Source: Rubrivivax sp. (GTDB lineage Bacteria; Pseudomonadota; Gammaproteobacteria; Burkholderiales; Burkholderiaceae_C). From it: a stretch of 32,383 nt of DNA. The stretch's first letter is position 1. Each line of letters begins with the position of its first letter. The notes beneath the pieces are model-generated. The model was not told the origin of the DNA and ran no database searches. It was given only the letters and a program-made list of their open reading frames with translations. Below are positions 1 through 7,389 of the stretch, piece by piece. The stretch covers positions 1 to 32,383 of the forward strand of contig JAHECD010000053.1 in the NCBI GenBank assembly GCA_024641945.1, written 5' to 3'. The position numbers and the translations under genes were made by a program.

Positions 1-188
1 CCGTGCCAGCGCCGGGCGTGCGCGGCAGCGCGGCCCTGCGCGCGCTCGCGCCGGTCGACGGCACCGTGCCGGCCGGCACGCGCCTGCACTTCGCGCACAG
101 TGACCTGGCCGGTTATTCGATCTTCGAGGAGGCCTTCACCTTTGGCGATGCGGCGGGCAGGGCGGCCGCGCGGGCCTTGCGCGGATGA
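1..188 (+). CDS. C-terminal end of a probable FAD-dependent oxidoreductase (partial)
   Basis: The gene enters from beyond the left edge and only about 62 codons are visible. The stretch LHFAHSDLAGYSIFEEA followed by a short alanine-rich helix matches the C-terminus of amine-oxidase-like/NAD(P)-FAD oxidoreductases, where this segment closes the second half of the FAD-binding Rossmann fold and covers the flavin. That match is from memory of the family; the GxGxxG dinucleotide motif would lie outside the window. A GTG at position 3 is in frame but would give a protein without a fold, so it is not taken as a start. The next gene is 167 bp downstream on the same strand, with no clear terminator between. 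Confidence 0.5.
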   Translation, partial: VPAPGVRGSAALRALAPVDGTVPAGTRLHFAHSDLAGYSIFEEAFTFGDAAGRAAARALRG

Positions 189-355
189 AAGTTCTGGTCG
201 CCGCGCCATGCCGCGGCACTTGCATCGAAGTCGGGTTGAATCGACCATAGCCGGCCGTTCGTCGCACGATTTCGAGACCCGAATTCGCACGGGTTGTCGA
301 CACGGCACCGTCCCGATCGTCGTCCAGTCAGCGTCACTCCCGCCGAGGAATCACG

Positions 356-1573
356 ATGAGCGCCACCGCCACCGCCACCGCCACGCCGCCCACCGCCCGC
401 AGCAAGTCCGCCACGCGCCGCCCCGCGCCCGCGCCGGCGCGCCTCGTGATCCTCGTCGCCACACGCAAGGGCGCCTGGATCTTCCACGGCGATGCCCGGC
501 GCCGCACCTGGACGGCGGACGGGCCGCATTTCCTCGGCCACAACATCAGCCACGTGCAACTCGACCCGCGCGACGGCCGCACGCTGCTGGCGGCGGCCAA
601 GACCGGCCACCTCGGTCCGACCATCTTCCGCTCGACCAATCTCGGCCGAACGTGGAAAGAAGCCAAGCAGCCGCCCGCCTTTGCCAACCCGGCCGGCGGC
701 CCGCCGGCGCGCTCGGTCGACCACACGTTCTGGCTGACGCCGGGTCACCCCGGCGAGCGCGACACCTGGTATGCCGGCACCTCGCCGCAGGGCCTGTTCC
801 GCTCGGAGGACGGCGGCGTCACGTGGGCGCCGCTGCCGGCCGTGAACGACGATGCGCAGTTCCGCGCCTGGATGGGCACGGTGCAGGACGGCACGCCCGA
901 CGGGCCCAAGCTGCATTCGCTGATCGTCGACCCGCGCGACGCCTCGCACCTGATCTTCGGCATGTCCGGCGGCGGCGTGCACGAGTCGCGCGACGCGGGG
1001 CGGAGCTGGTCGACGCTGATCAAGGGCATGGAAGTGGTGGAGGGCTTCGACGCGTCCAATGTCAGCTTCCACGACCCGCACTGCGTGCGCCTGTGCCCGT
1101 CCAACCCGGACCGCCTGTACCAGCAGAACCATTGCGGCATCTACCTGCTCGACCGGTCCCGCGATCCGGCCAACGACACCTGGCAGCGCATCGGCCGCAA
1201 GATGCCCAAGCGCGTGGGCGATATCGGCTTCCCGATGGTCGTGCACCCGCACGACGCCGATACGGCATGGGTCTTCCCGATGGACGGCACGACGGTCTGG
1301 CCGCGCACCAGCCCCGACGGGCGCCCGGCGGCCTATGTCACGCGCAATGCCGGCCGCACCTGGCAGCGGCTGGACGAGGGCCTGCCCGAAACCCAGGCCT
1401 GGTGGACCATCAAGCGCCAGGCCATGACTGCGGATGCGCAGGCGGCGCCGGCGCTGTATCTGGGTACCACCAGCGGCGAGCTGTGGATCGGGCGCGACGA
1501 AGGTGCGCGCTGGTCGACTATCGCGCGCCACCTGCCCGAGATCTACGCGGTGGAAGTGGCCGTGCCGGCATGA
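356..1573 (+). CDS. BNR/Asp-box repeat beta-propeller protein (sialidase/sortilin-like fold)
   Basis: This 405-residue protein carries at least five Asp-box type repeats of the form S/T-x-D/N-x-G-x-x-W: RSTNLGRTW, RSEDGGVTW, ESRDAGRSW, TRNAGRTW and GRDEGARW. They are spaced like the blades of a beta-propeller. Annotation pipelines usually call such proteins glycosyl hydrolase or exo-sialidase, but the Asp-box is structural and no catalytic residues can be assigned, so the activity is unknown. The N-terminus is a low-complexity Ala/Thr run followed by a basic stretch. It is not a convincing signal peptide, which suggests a cytoplasmic protein. The ATG at 356 has GAGGA about 10 bases upstream. 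A MoaD/ThiS-like gene starts 19 bp after the stop, so the two are probably co-transcribed. Confidence 0.85.
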   Translation: MSATATATATPPTARSKSATRRPAPAPARLVILVATRKGAWIFHGDARRRTWTADGPHFLGHNISHVQLDPRDGRTLLAAAKTGHLGPTIFRSTNLGRTWKEAKQPPAFANPAGGPPARSVDHTFWLTPGHPGERDTWYAGTSPQGLFRSEDGGVTWAPLPAVNDDAQFRAWMGTVQDGTPDGPKLHSLIVDPRDASHLIFGMSGGGVHESRDAGRSWSTLIKGMEVVEGFDASNVSFHDPHCVRLCPSNPDRLYQQNHCGIYLLDRSRDPANDTWQRIGRKMPKRVGDIGFPMVVHPHDADTAWVFPMDGTTVWPRTSPDGRPAAYVTRNAGRTWQRLDEGLPETQAWWTIKRQAMTADAQAAPALYLGTTSGELWIGRDEGARWSTIARHLPEIYAVEVAVPA

Positions 1574-1592
1574 GCGTTTCGGGAGCGCGCCG

Positions 1593-1850
1593 ATGAAAGT
1601 GCTCGTGCCCGCGGCGCTGCGGTCATACACCCGCGACGCGCAGGTCGAGGCGGCGGGGGCGACGCTGGACGAACTCTTCGCGGACCTCGACCGCCACTAT
1701 CCCGGGCTGCGCTTCCGTGTGGTCGACGAGCAGAACCAACTGCGGCCGAACATGCGCCTGTTCGTCAACGGCCTCGGCGTGCGCGACCTGGGACATGCCG
1801 TCCAGCCCGACGACTTCGTTGCCATCGTGCTGGCGCTCAGCGGGGGCTGA
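1593..1850 (+). CDS. MoaD/ThiS-family ubiquitin-like protein
   Basis: This 85-residue protein begins MKVLVPAALRSYT and ends in ALSGG, the di-glycine tail that E1-like enzymes (MoeB/ThiF) adenylate so that the tail can carry a thiocarboxylate sulfur. The central part (TLDELFADLDRHYPGL, then RLFVNGLGVRDL, then DDFVAIVLALSGG) fits the beta-grasp pattern of MoaD/ThiS. The start at 1593 gives the normal family length; an upstream in-frame ATG at 1434 lies inside the preceding gene and is rejected. No moeB, thiF, moaE or thiG is adjacent, so this is probably not the housekeeping molybdopterin or thiamine carrier. Its partner is likely the beta-propeller protein encoded 19 bp upstream. The role of the pair is unknown. 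Confidence 0.85.
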   Translation: MKVLVPAALRSYTRDAQVEAAGATLDELFADLDRHYPGLRFRVVDEQNQLRPNMRLFVNGLGVRDLGHAVQPDDFVAIVLALSGG

Positions 1851-1902
1851 TCCCGTCGGCGATGGTGGGCGCTCGGGTGGACGACACCCGCGTCGCGCCG
1901 GA

Positions 1903-2292
1903 TCAGGCGTGTCTTGTGTCGGCTGCCGTTGCGACCGCGCCGCGTTGGAGGCGATGCCGCTCCACCTCGCGCGGCGCAAAGTCCGCGATCAGCGCACACA
2001 TCAGCACCTCGGCGCGCTGCGTGTTGTCGGCGCCGACATTGCAAACGTAGACGTCGAGCGTGGCGGCGCCGAGTTCGGGCCATGTGTGCACCGCCACATG
2101 CGATTCGGCCAGCAGCACCATGCCCGTGACGCCGCCGGGCGGTGAGAAGACGTAGAAGAGCTCACCCACAGGGGTGAGCCCGGCTGCGTGCACCGCTGCC
2201 ATGCAGCATGCGCGCAGTGCCGCGGCGTCCGTCAGGGCGGCCAGCCCCGGCGGGCAGCCGCCGAGGTCGGCGGTGAGATGCAGGCCGTTCAT
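1903..2292 (-). CDS. speD: S-adenosylmethionine decarboxylase proenzyme, SpeD type
   Basis: Bacterial AdoMetDC makes decarboxylated S-adenosylmethionine, the aminopropyl donor for spermidine. The 129-residue protein shows the family hallmark LLAESHVAVHTWPE. Ser64 is the self-cleavage residue that becomes the pyruvoyl cofactor, His69 is the processing histidine, and Cys84 in VYVCN matches the catalytic cysteine. The length is typical of the short prokaryotic class. The gene is convergent with the MoaD-like gene and divergent from the polyphosphate kinase gene, with 70 bp between the two start codons. No spermidine synthase gene is nearby. The C-terminal 15 or so residues are Ala-rich and probably disordered. 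Confidence 0.9.
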   Translation of the reverse strand: MNGLHLTADLGGCPPGLAALTDAAALRACCMAAVHAAGLTPVGELFYVFSPPGGVTGMVLLAESHVAVHTWPELGAATLDVYVCNVGADNTQRAEVLMCALIADFAPREVERHRLQRGAVATAADTRHA

Positions 2293-2362
2293 TCGGGACG
2301 ATTATCGGCACGCCAGCCCATCCGCGGCCTGTGGCAAAGTGGGCGACCAAAGGAGAGATGCC

Positions 2363-3253
2363 ATGGGTGACAAGCGCCAACCGAAGAGCGGCGGCAAGGG
2401 CGGCGGCAAGGGCAGCGACAAGGAGAAGGCGAAGGCCCGTGCAAAAGCCGGCGCCAAGCCGGGAAAGAAAGACGAGGCCGACCGCACCATCGGCAAGAGC
2501 GAGTACTACGAACGGCTGGCACCACTGGAACTCGAGCTGAACGACCTGGCGCGCTGGCTGCAGCACACCGGCAGGCGGCTGGCGGTGGTCGTCGAGGGGC
2601 GCGACACGGCCGGCAAGGGCGGTGTCATCTCGGCCATCGTCGATACGCTCAACCCGCGCCAGTGCCACGTGGTGGCGTTGCCCAAGCCGAGCGATCGCGA
2701 AAAGTCCGAGTGGTATTTCCAGCGCTACGTGGGCCATCTTCCGGCCGCGGGCGAGATCACGCTGTTCGACCGCAGTTGGTACAACCGCGCCGGCGTCGAG
2801 CGCGTGATGAACTTCTGCACCGAAACCGAAACGGCCTCCTTCCTGAAGCAGGCGCCGACGTTCGAGAAGATGCTCGTCGACGACGGCATCCTGCTCTTCA
2901 AGTACTGGCTCACGGTGGACCAGGCGCAGCAGGAGGAGCGTTTCGCCGAGCGCCTGGCCGACCCGCTGAAGCGCTGGAAGCTGAGCCCGATCGACGTGCA
3001 GGCGCGCCAGAAATACGCCGAGTACGGGCAGGCGCGCGACGTGATGCTGAAGGCCACCCACACCAGACACGCGCCGTGGACGCTGGTGGACTTCAACGAC
3101 CAGCGGCGCGGACGGCTCACGCTGATACGCCACCTGCTCGACCACATTCCCGACCGCAAGGTGCCCGAGGCGAAGATCGAATTCCCGCCACTGGCGCATG
3201 CGCCGCTCGTGGAGGAGTTTCGTGGCCCGCTGGAGCCGATCAAGAGCATGTGA
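2363..3253 (+). CDS. ppk2: Polyphosphate kinase 2 family protein
   Basis: PPK2 enzymes transfer phosphate between inorganic polyphosphate and nucleotides. The 296-residue protein has the Walker A motif EGRDTAGKGG (79-87), the Walker B segment LFDRSWYNRAGVERVM (134-149, with Asp136), and a lid segment with RF-AERLADPLKRWKLSP (about 193-209). The single-domain length of about 300 residues fits the one-domain PPK2 enzymes. The start at 2363 follows AGGAGAG 7-12 bases upstream; an in-frame ATG at 2174 would run through the divergent speD gene and is rejected. The first 40 residues are almost only Lys, Gly, Ala and Asp, an unusually basic tail that could bind polyanionic polyphosphate (inference). 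Whether ADP or GDP/AMP is preferred cannot be told from sequence alone. Confidence 0.93.
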   Translation: MGDKRQPKSGGKGGGKGSDKEKAKARAKAGAKPGKKDEADRTIGKSEYYERLAPLELELNDLARWLQHTGRRLAVVVEGRDTAGKGGVISAIVDTLNPRQCHVVALPKPSDREKSEWYFQRYVGHLPAAGEITLFDRSWYNRAGVERVMNFCTETETASFLKQAPTFEKMLVDDGILLFKYWLTVDQAQQEERFAERLADPLKRWKLSPIDVQARQKYAEYGQARDVMLKATHTRHAPWTLVDFNDQRRGRLTLIRHLLDHIPDRKVPEAKIEFPPLAHAPLVEEFRGPLEPIKSM

Positions 3254-3273
3254 CGCGGCGCTGGACCGCGGCG

Positions 3274-3780
3274 TCAGATCAGGTGCGGCCGGTTGCTCAG
3301 TTCATTCGGATTGGCCTGGCCCGCGATCGCCGCGTGGTGCTGCACGAGCAGCGCCTCGACGGCGTCGATCGCCTTCATCAGCCCGGCCTCGAATCGACCC
3401 GCGCGAAAGTCCTCGCGCATGTTCGCGACGATGCGGTCCCAGTGGCCGTCAGGGGCGTGGCGCGCCACACCGCGGTCGGCCACGATCTCGATCTGGTGCT
3501 CGGCCAGCAGCAGGTAGATCAGCACGCCGTTGTTGGCTTCGGTGTCCCACACGCGCAGCTTGCCGAACATCGCCACCGCACGCTCGCGCGCGATGGCGCC
3601 TCGCCACAGGTAGCTCAACGGGAGGCCGGCCTCGACACACACGCGGATCTCGCCATGGTGCAGCTGTTCGCTTTGTGCGATGCGCGCCTCGATGCGCGCC
3701 AATGCGTCCGGCCCGAGCGCGCGCTTCGTATCGGTCTCGTCGAACCAGCGGTGCCTGAGCAGGCGTGCGATACGGCCCAT
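3274..3780 (-). CDS. TPM-domain protein, cytoplasmic type
   Basis: This protein of about 168 residues matches the TPM (DUF477) fold: the segments ARIEARIAQSEQLHHGEIRVCVE, FGKLRVWDTEANNGVLIYLLL and IEIVADRGVARHAPDGHW are characteristic. There is no signal peptide. TPM proteins occur widely as companions of LemA; the domain has been linked to photosystem II repair in plants, while the bacterial role is not settled. The start ATG (3780-3778) overlaps the TGA of the preceding TPM gene as TGATG, so translation is probably coupled; a GTG one codon upstream (3783) is possible. It is the last gene of the lemA operon and converges with ppk2, whose stop is only 20 bp away. Confidence 0.85.
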   Translation of the reverse strand: MGRIARLLRHRWFDETDTKRALGPDALARIEARIAQSEQLHHGEIRVCVEAGLPLSYLWRGAIARERAVAMFGKLRVWDTEANNGVLIYLLLAEHQIEIVADRGVARHAPDGHWDRIVANMREDFRAGRFEAGLMKAIDAVEALLVQHHAAIAGQANPNELSNRPHLI

Positions 3781-4697
3781 CACCAGCTGCCTCCCGCACC
3801 GCCGCCGCCGAAGTCACCACCGCCGCCGGACGAGAAGCCGCCGCCCCCCCCGCCGCCAAACCCACCACCACCGCCGAATCCGCCGCCATGCCCGCCGCCC
3901 CAAACCACGGGGCCGCTGCGCCCGCGGGTGGCGCCGCGAAGCGCCGAGCCGACCCCCATGATCCCGACGACGAACAGCGACACCACGCCCGCCGCACCGG
4001 CGAGCAGCATGCTGTGCGTGAACCACCAGCCCATGCCGCCGGCCGCACCGCCGGTGAGCAGCGAGCCGAGCTTGCGGCCGAAGATGCCCGACAGCACCGA
4101 ACCGATGATCGGCACGCCGACGAAGAAGAACATCAGCAGTTCCTGCAGGCCCATGCCATCGGCCGCATCGCCGGCGCCGCGTGCCTGCGGCGCCGGCAGG
4201 TTCTCGCCCTTGATGCGGGCCATCAGCGCGTCCACACCGGCGTTCAGCCCGCCGGCAAAGTCGCCCTGCTTGAAGGCGGGCGTGATGACGTTCTGCACGA
4301 TCTGGCGCGCGGCCAGGTCGGGCACCGCGCCCTCGAGTGCCTTGGCCGGCGCGATCCAGAGCTTGCGGTCGTTCTTGGCCACCAGCACGAGCAGGCCGTC
4401 GCCGACGTCGCGCCGGCCGATCTTCCAGGTTTCGCCCACACGCTGCGCGAACGAGGCGATATCTTCCGGCGCCGTGGTCGGCACCAGCAGCACGACGATC
4501 TGCGGGCCGGCCTGCGCTTCGAACGCCGCGAGCTTGGCCTCCAGCGCATTGCGCTGCGCGTCACCGAGCGTCGCGGTCTGGTCGATCACGCGCGCGCTCA
4601 GCGCGGGCACCGGCAGCACGTCCTGCGCGTGCAGCGCCGGCGCGACCAGCGCGAGCCACCCGGCGAGCAGCGGCGCCAGCAGGCGCAGCAGCGGCAT
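3780..4697 (-). CDS. TPM-domain membrane protein with glycine-rich tail (YgcG-like)
   Basis: A 305-residue protein in YgcG-type order: signal peptide (residues 1 to about 24, ending ALHAQ), a periplasmic TPM domain (about 33-160, containing DGLLVLVAKNDRKLWIAP), hydrophobic segments at about 187-207 and 221-250, and a C-terminal Gly-rich tail (about 265-305) made of GGGFGGGG-type runs and ending GAGGSW. The low-complexity tail explains the run of C and CCG on the plus strand at 3790-3900; it is coding sequence, not a DNA repeat element. The gene lies 9 bp downstream of lemA and overlaps the next TPM gene. The LemA-TPM-TPM triplet is common in proteobacteria and is probably an envelope complex of unknown activity. 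Confidence 0.88.
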   Translation of the reverse strand: MPLLRLLAPLLAGWLALVAPALHAQDVLPVPALSARVIDQTATLGDAQRNALEAKLAAFEAQAGPQIVVLLVPTTAPEDIASFAQRVGETWKIGRRDVGDGLLVLVAKNDRKLWIAPAKALEGAVPDLAARQIVQNVITPAFKQGDFAGGLNAGVDALMARIKGENLPAPQARGAGDAADGMGLQELLMFFFVGVPIIGSVLSGIFGRKLGSLLTGGAAGGMGWWFTHSMLLAGAAGVVSLFVVGIMGVGSALRGATRGRSGPVVWGGGHGGGFGGGGGFGGGGGGGFSSGGGGDFGGGGAGGSW

Positions 4698-4706
4698 CGT
4701 CGTGCC

Positions 4707-5333
4707 TTATTTCGACGCCGCAGGTGCTGCGGGCGCCGCGGGCTTGTCGAAGCTCACCGCGGGCGGCGCCTTGATCGCGTCTTCGTTGTCGACCGTGAAG
4801 CTCGGCTTGACGGCGTAGCTGAAGATCATCGCGGTCAGGTTGGTCGGGAAGCTGCGGGTGAGCACGTTGTACTCCTGCACCGACTTGATGTAGCGGTTGC
4901 GCGCCACCGTGATCCGGTTCTCGGTGCCTTCGAGTTGCACCCGCAGGTCCTGGAAGGCCTGGTTCGCCTTCAGGTTGGGGTAGGCCTCGCTCACCGCCAT
5001 CAGGCGGCTCAGCGCGCTGCCGAGTTCACCCTGCGCCTGCTGGAACTTCTTGAAAGCCTCGGGGTTGTTCAGCGTCTCCGGGGTGACCTGGATCGATGTC
5101 GCCTTGGCGCGCGCCTCGATCACCTTGGTCAGCGTCTCCTGCTCGAAATTGGCCTCGCCCTTGACGGTGGCGACGATGTTGGGGATCAGGTCGGCGCGGC
5201 GCTGGTACTGGTTCAGCACCTCGGCCCAGGCCGACTTGACGCCCTCGTCGAGGCGCTGGAAATCGTTGTAGCCGCAGCCGCCGAGCAGGGCGGTGGCGGT
5301 CAGCAGCAGGGCGGCAAAAACGCGGCGCAGCAT
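4707..5333 (-). CDS. LemA family lipoprotein
   Basis: This 208-residue protein has a type II signal peptide with lipobox LLGGC (Cys20), so it is expected to be a lipid-anchored envelope protein. The long helical LemA domain follows: QRRADLIPNIVATVKG, then PNLKANQAFQDLRVQLEGTE, then RYIKSVQEYNVLTRSFPTNL, all conserved landmarks of the family. The tail is Ala/Pro-rich. It is the first gene of a three-gene unit with the two TPM-domain genes downstream. LemA proteins have no proven enzymatic activity. A plausible sigma-70 promoter lies about 45-75 bp upstream of the start, so this unit can be transcribed separately from the phosphofructokinase gene 129 bp upstream. Confidence 0.92.
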   Translation of the reverse strand: MLRRVFAALLLTATALLGGCGYNDFQRLDEGVKSAWAEVLNQYQRRADLIPNIVATVKGEANFEQETLTKVIEARAKATSIQVTPETLNNPEAFKKFQQAQGELGSALSRLMAVSEAYPNLKANQAFQDLRVQLEGTENRITVARNRYIKSVQEYNVLTRSFPTNLTAMIFSYAVKPSFTVDNEDAIKAPPAVSFDKPAAPAAPAASK

Positions 5334-5378
5334 GGAGAGGTCCTTTCGGTCGTCTGGCAGTCGGGGATCGACGCGACC

Positions 5379-5407
5379 CTTACATGGGGCCGCAGGCCGT
5401 GGTTCAA
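5379..5407 (-). promoter_or_regulatory. Putative sigma-70 promoter of the lemA operon
   Basis: Read on the minus strand, TTGAAC (5407-5402) is separated by exactly 17 bases from TGTAAG (5384-5379). That is five of six matches to the -35 consensus and four of six to the -10. It would place the transcript start about 40 bases before the lemA start codon. It was seen by eye in a GC-rich gap, where AT-rich hexamers are uncommon, but it has no experimental support. Confidence 0.4.
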
Positions 5408-5462
5408 GCCCGCCAGGACTGTAGCGCCTTCGCGGGACCGTGCCCGACCATCGGTTGGACCG

Positions 5463-6530
5463 TCAGCCGTTGCCCAGGCAGACGCCGATATGGCGCGCCG
5501 CGAGCACGAGTTCGTGGTCCGGCGGCACGAGGCGGTTGCGCCCGGCCACGTCGGCCAGCGGCACGCTGACACATTGATCGGCCTGCAGCGCCACCATCTC
5601 GCCGTAGCGCCCCTGCATCGCCAGTTGCGCCGCGGCGTGACCGAAGCGCGTCGCCAAAACACGGTCGAAGGCGGTGGGCGTGCCGCCGCGCTGCACATGC
5701 CCGAGCAGCGTGGTGCGAACCTCGCTCTGCAGGTGCGGCTCGAGCATCGCGCGCAGGTGCTCGCCGACGCCGCCGAGGCGCAGCGGGTCCGGGCTGTCGG
5801 CCAGCGTATGCGCGACCGTGAGTTGCCCGCCCACCGGCACGGCGCCTTCGGCGATGCACACGATCGTGCTGCCGTCGCCTTCGAGGCCTTCGCGCCCGCG
5901 GCAGCGCGCGAGCACGGCGGCGGGCTCGAACGGCAGTTCGGGAATCAGGATCACGTCGGCGCCACCCGCGAGGCCGCCTTCGAGGGCGATCCAGCCGGCA
6001 TAACGGCCCATCGTCTCGACGATCATCACGCGGCCGTGGCTGCGTGCGGTGGTGCGCAGGCGGCCGATGGCCTCGGCCACCACGGCCACGGCGCTGTCGA
6101 AGCCGAACGTGCGCTCGGTGAGCGCAAGGTCGTTGTCGATCGTCTTGGGCACGCCGATCATCGGCAGGCCCATCGTGTGCAGCCGGTGGGCGATCGACAT
6201 CGTGCCGTCGCCCCCGATCGCCACCACCGCGTCGAGCCGGGCCTCGCGTGCCACCGCCAGCACTTCGGCGGACACGTCGGCGCCGCCGCGTGCGAAATCG
6301 TGGAACGGGTCGGCGCGGTTGTGCGTGCCGAGGATCGTGCCGCCGAGGTCGAGGATGCCGTCCACGCTGTGCTCGGTGAGCGGGCGCAGGCGCCGTCGCA
6401 TCAGGCCGAGGAAGCCCTGCTCGATGCCGGTCACGCGAGCGCCGGCACCGATGAGCGCCCGTGTCGCCGCGCGGATCACCGCATTCAGGCCCGGGCAGTC
6501 GCCGCCGCCGGTGAGGATGCCGATGTGCAT
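5463..6530 (-). CDS. pfkA: 6-phosphofructokinase, group III (mixed-type) family
   Basis: This enzyme phosphorylates fructose 6-phosphate to the 1,6-bisphosphate. The 355-residue protein starts MHIGILTGGGDCPGLN, the typical phosphoryl-donor loop, and has GGDGT (106-110) and PKTIDND (128-134, with catalytic Asp132). Gly109 is the residue expected for ATP use, while Lys129 is the residue found in pyrophosphate-dependent and group III enzymes; the combination is known from ATP-using group III members, so ATP is the more likely donor (inference). The start at 6530 gives the canonical N-terminus; the upstream in-frame extension to 7085 lies antisense inside the neighbouring gene and is rejected. 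It is divergent from the gene at 6586, with a 55-bp gap. Confidence 0.93.
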   Translation of the reverse strand: MHIGILTGGGDCPGLNAVIRAATRALIGAGARVTGIEQGFLGLMRRRLRPLTEHSVDGILDLGGTILGTHNRADPFHDFARGGADVSAEVLAVAREARLDAVVAIGGDGTMSIAHRLHTMGLPMIGVPKTIDNDLALTERTFGFDSAVAVVAEAIGRLRTTARSHGRVMIVETMGRYAGWIALEGGLAGGADVILIPELPFEPAAVLARCRGREGLEGDGSTIVCIAEGAVPVGGQLTVAHTLADSPDPLRLGGVGEHLRAMLEPHLQSEVRTTLLGHVQRGGTPTAFDRVLATRFGHAAAQLAMQGRYGEMVALQADQCVSVPLADVAGRNRLVPPDHELVLAARHIGVCLGNG

Positions 6531-6585
6531 GGCGGCCGATTGTGCGGAGCTCCGCCCGCCCGGTTCTGATCTGGCGCAACGTACG

Positions 6586-7389
6586 ATGCGGTGCATGCTC
6601 GACCCCCACCATGCCCTGCAGGCCGCCGCCCGGCCCGCCGCGCGCGGGGCGCCGTCGCTTCGGCGCGTGCTGGTGCTCGGCGGCGCCGGTCCACTCGGCG
6701 CCGCCGTGATGGAGGCGCTGCTCGGCGGCCACCGTTTCGAGCGCGTAGGGGTCGTGGTGAGACAGCGGGTGCAGCCGGCGCTGCGCGGGCTCCTGGTGGT
6801 GGACGCCGACGATGCCGCGTGGCTGCGATTTGCCCCCGATACCGCGGTCATCGTTTTCGACCGGGAGCGGCACGCCAACGGACGCGACGAACCCTTTCTG
6901 CGGCCGATGCCGGCCGACCTGCAGGCGATGGCGCGGCGGCTCCTGACTGCCGGCGTGCGCCAGTTGGTCGTGGCGGTGCCGCATGCGCCGTCGATGCTGC
7001 CGCAGGCACTGAAGGCCGGCCTCGCCTCGCTCGACGAGGGGGCGGTGGCCGCACTCGGTTTCGAGCACCTGGTCTTTCTGCGCATGGCACAGGCCGGCAG
7101 CGCCGACGCCAGTGGCGGGCAGTCGGCACCCCAGCGTCTCGCCGCATGGATGCTTCGTCAGCTGCACTGGATGGTGCCTTCGTCGGACCAGCCCGTGCGT
7201 GTGCAGACCGTGGCGCGCGTGGTCGCCTCGCTGGCCGTCGAACTGCGCGATGCACCGGGCGGCACACGCGTGCTGCCGCCCGAGCTGCTCTGGCATGCGG
7301 CGCAAGTGACGGACGCGCAGCCGCTCGTGCTGCGCTGGCTGGCGGGTGAGGGACTGCCGCCGGTTCGTGCGCCGCGGATGCGGCTCTAG
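6586..7389 (+). CDS. NAD(P)-binding Rossmann-fold protein of unknown substrate
   Basis: About 267 residues with one visible motif, RRVLVLGGAGPLGAAVMEALL (about 26-46), the dinucleotide-binding loop of SDR/epimerase-like proteins. Later hydrophobic strands (RQLVVAVPHAP, FEHLVFLRMAQAG) are consistent with an atypical NmrA-like or epimerase-like fold. I cannot find the YxxxK catalytic pair of extended SDRs, so an enzymatic role is uncertain. A second in-frame ATG at 6595 is equally possible as start; neither has a clear ribosome-binding site. The gene is divergent from pfkA and is followed by the long leader of the cytochrome operon, with which it has no evident link. Confidence 0.7.
   Translation: MRCMLDPHHALQAAARPAARGAPSLRRVLVLGGAGPLGAAVMEALLGGHRFERVGVVVRQRVQPALRGLLVVDADDAAWLRFAPDTAVIVFDRERHANGRDEPFLRPMPADLQAMARRLLTAGVRQLVVAVPHAPSMLPQALKAGLASLDEGAVAALGFEHLVFLRMAQAGSADASGGQSAPQRLAAWMLRQLHWMVPSSDQPVRVQTVARVVASLAVELRDAPGGTRVLPPELLWHAAQVTDAQPLVLRWLAGEGLPPVRAPRMRL

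Noticed and set aside
113-1630. 505-codon minus-strand open frame opposite the beta-propeller gene
   Set aside because: It encodes Arg/Ala/Gly-rich sequence with no domain pattern. The plus-strand frame has five clear Asp-box repeats. Long antisense frames are expected in DNA this GC-rich.
3790-3900. CCG/CCA-rich tandem-like DNA run
   Set aside because: It codes for the glycine-rich C-terminal tail of the YgcG-like protein on the minus strand; not an independent repeat element.
3765-6569. 934-codon plus-strand open frame across lemA, TPM and pfkA genes
   Set aside because: It is rich in His, Arg, Gln and Ala with no recognisable motif and is antisense to three well-supported genes; a GC-driven shadow.
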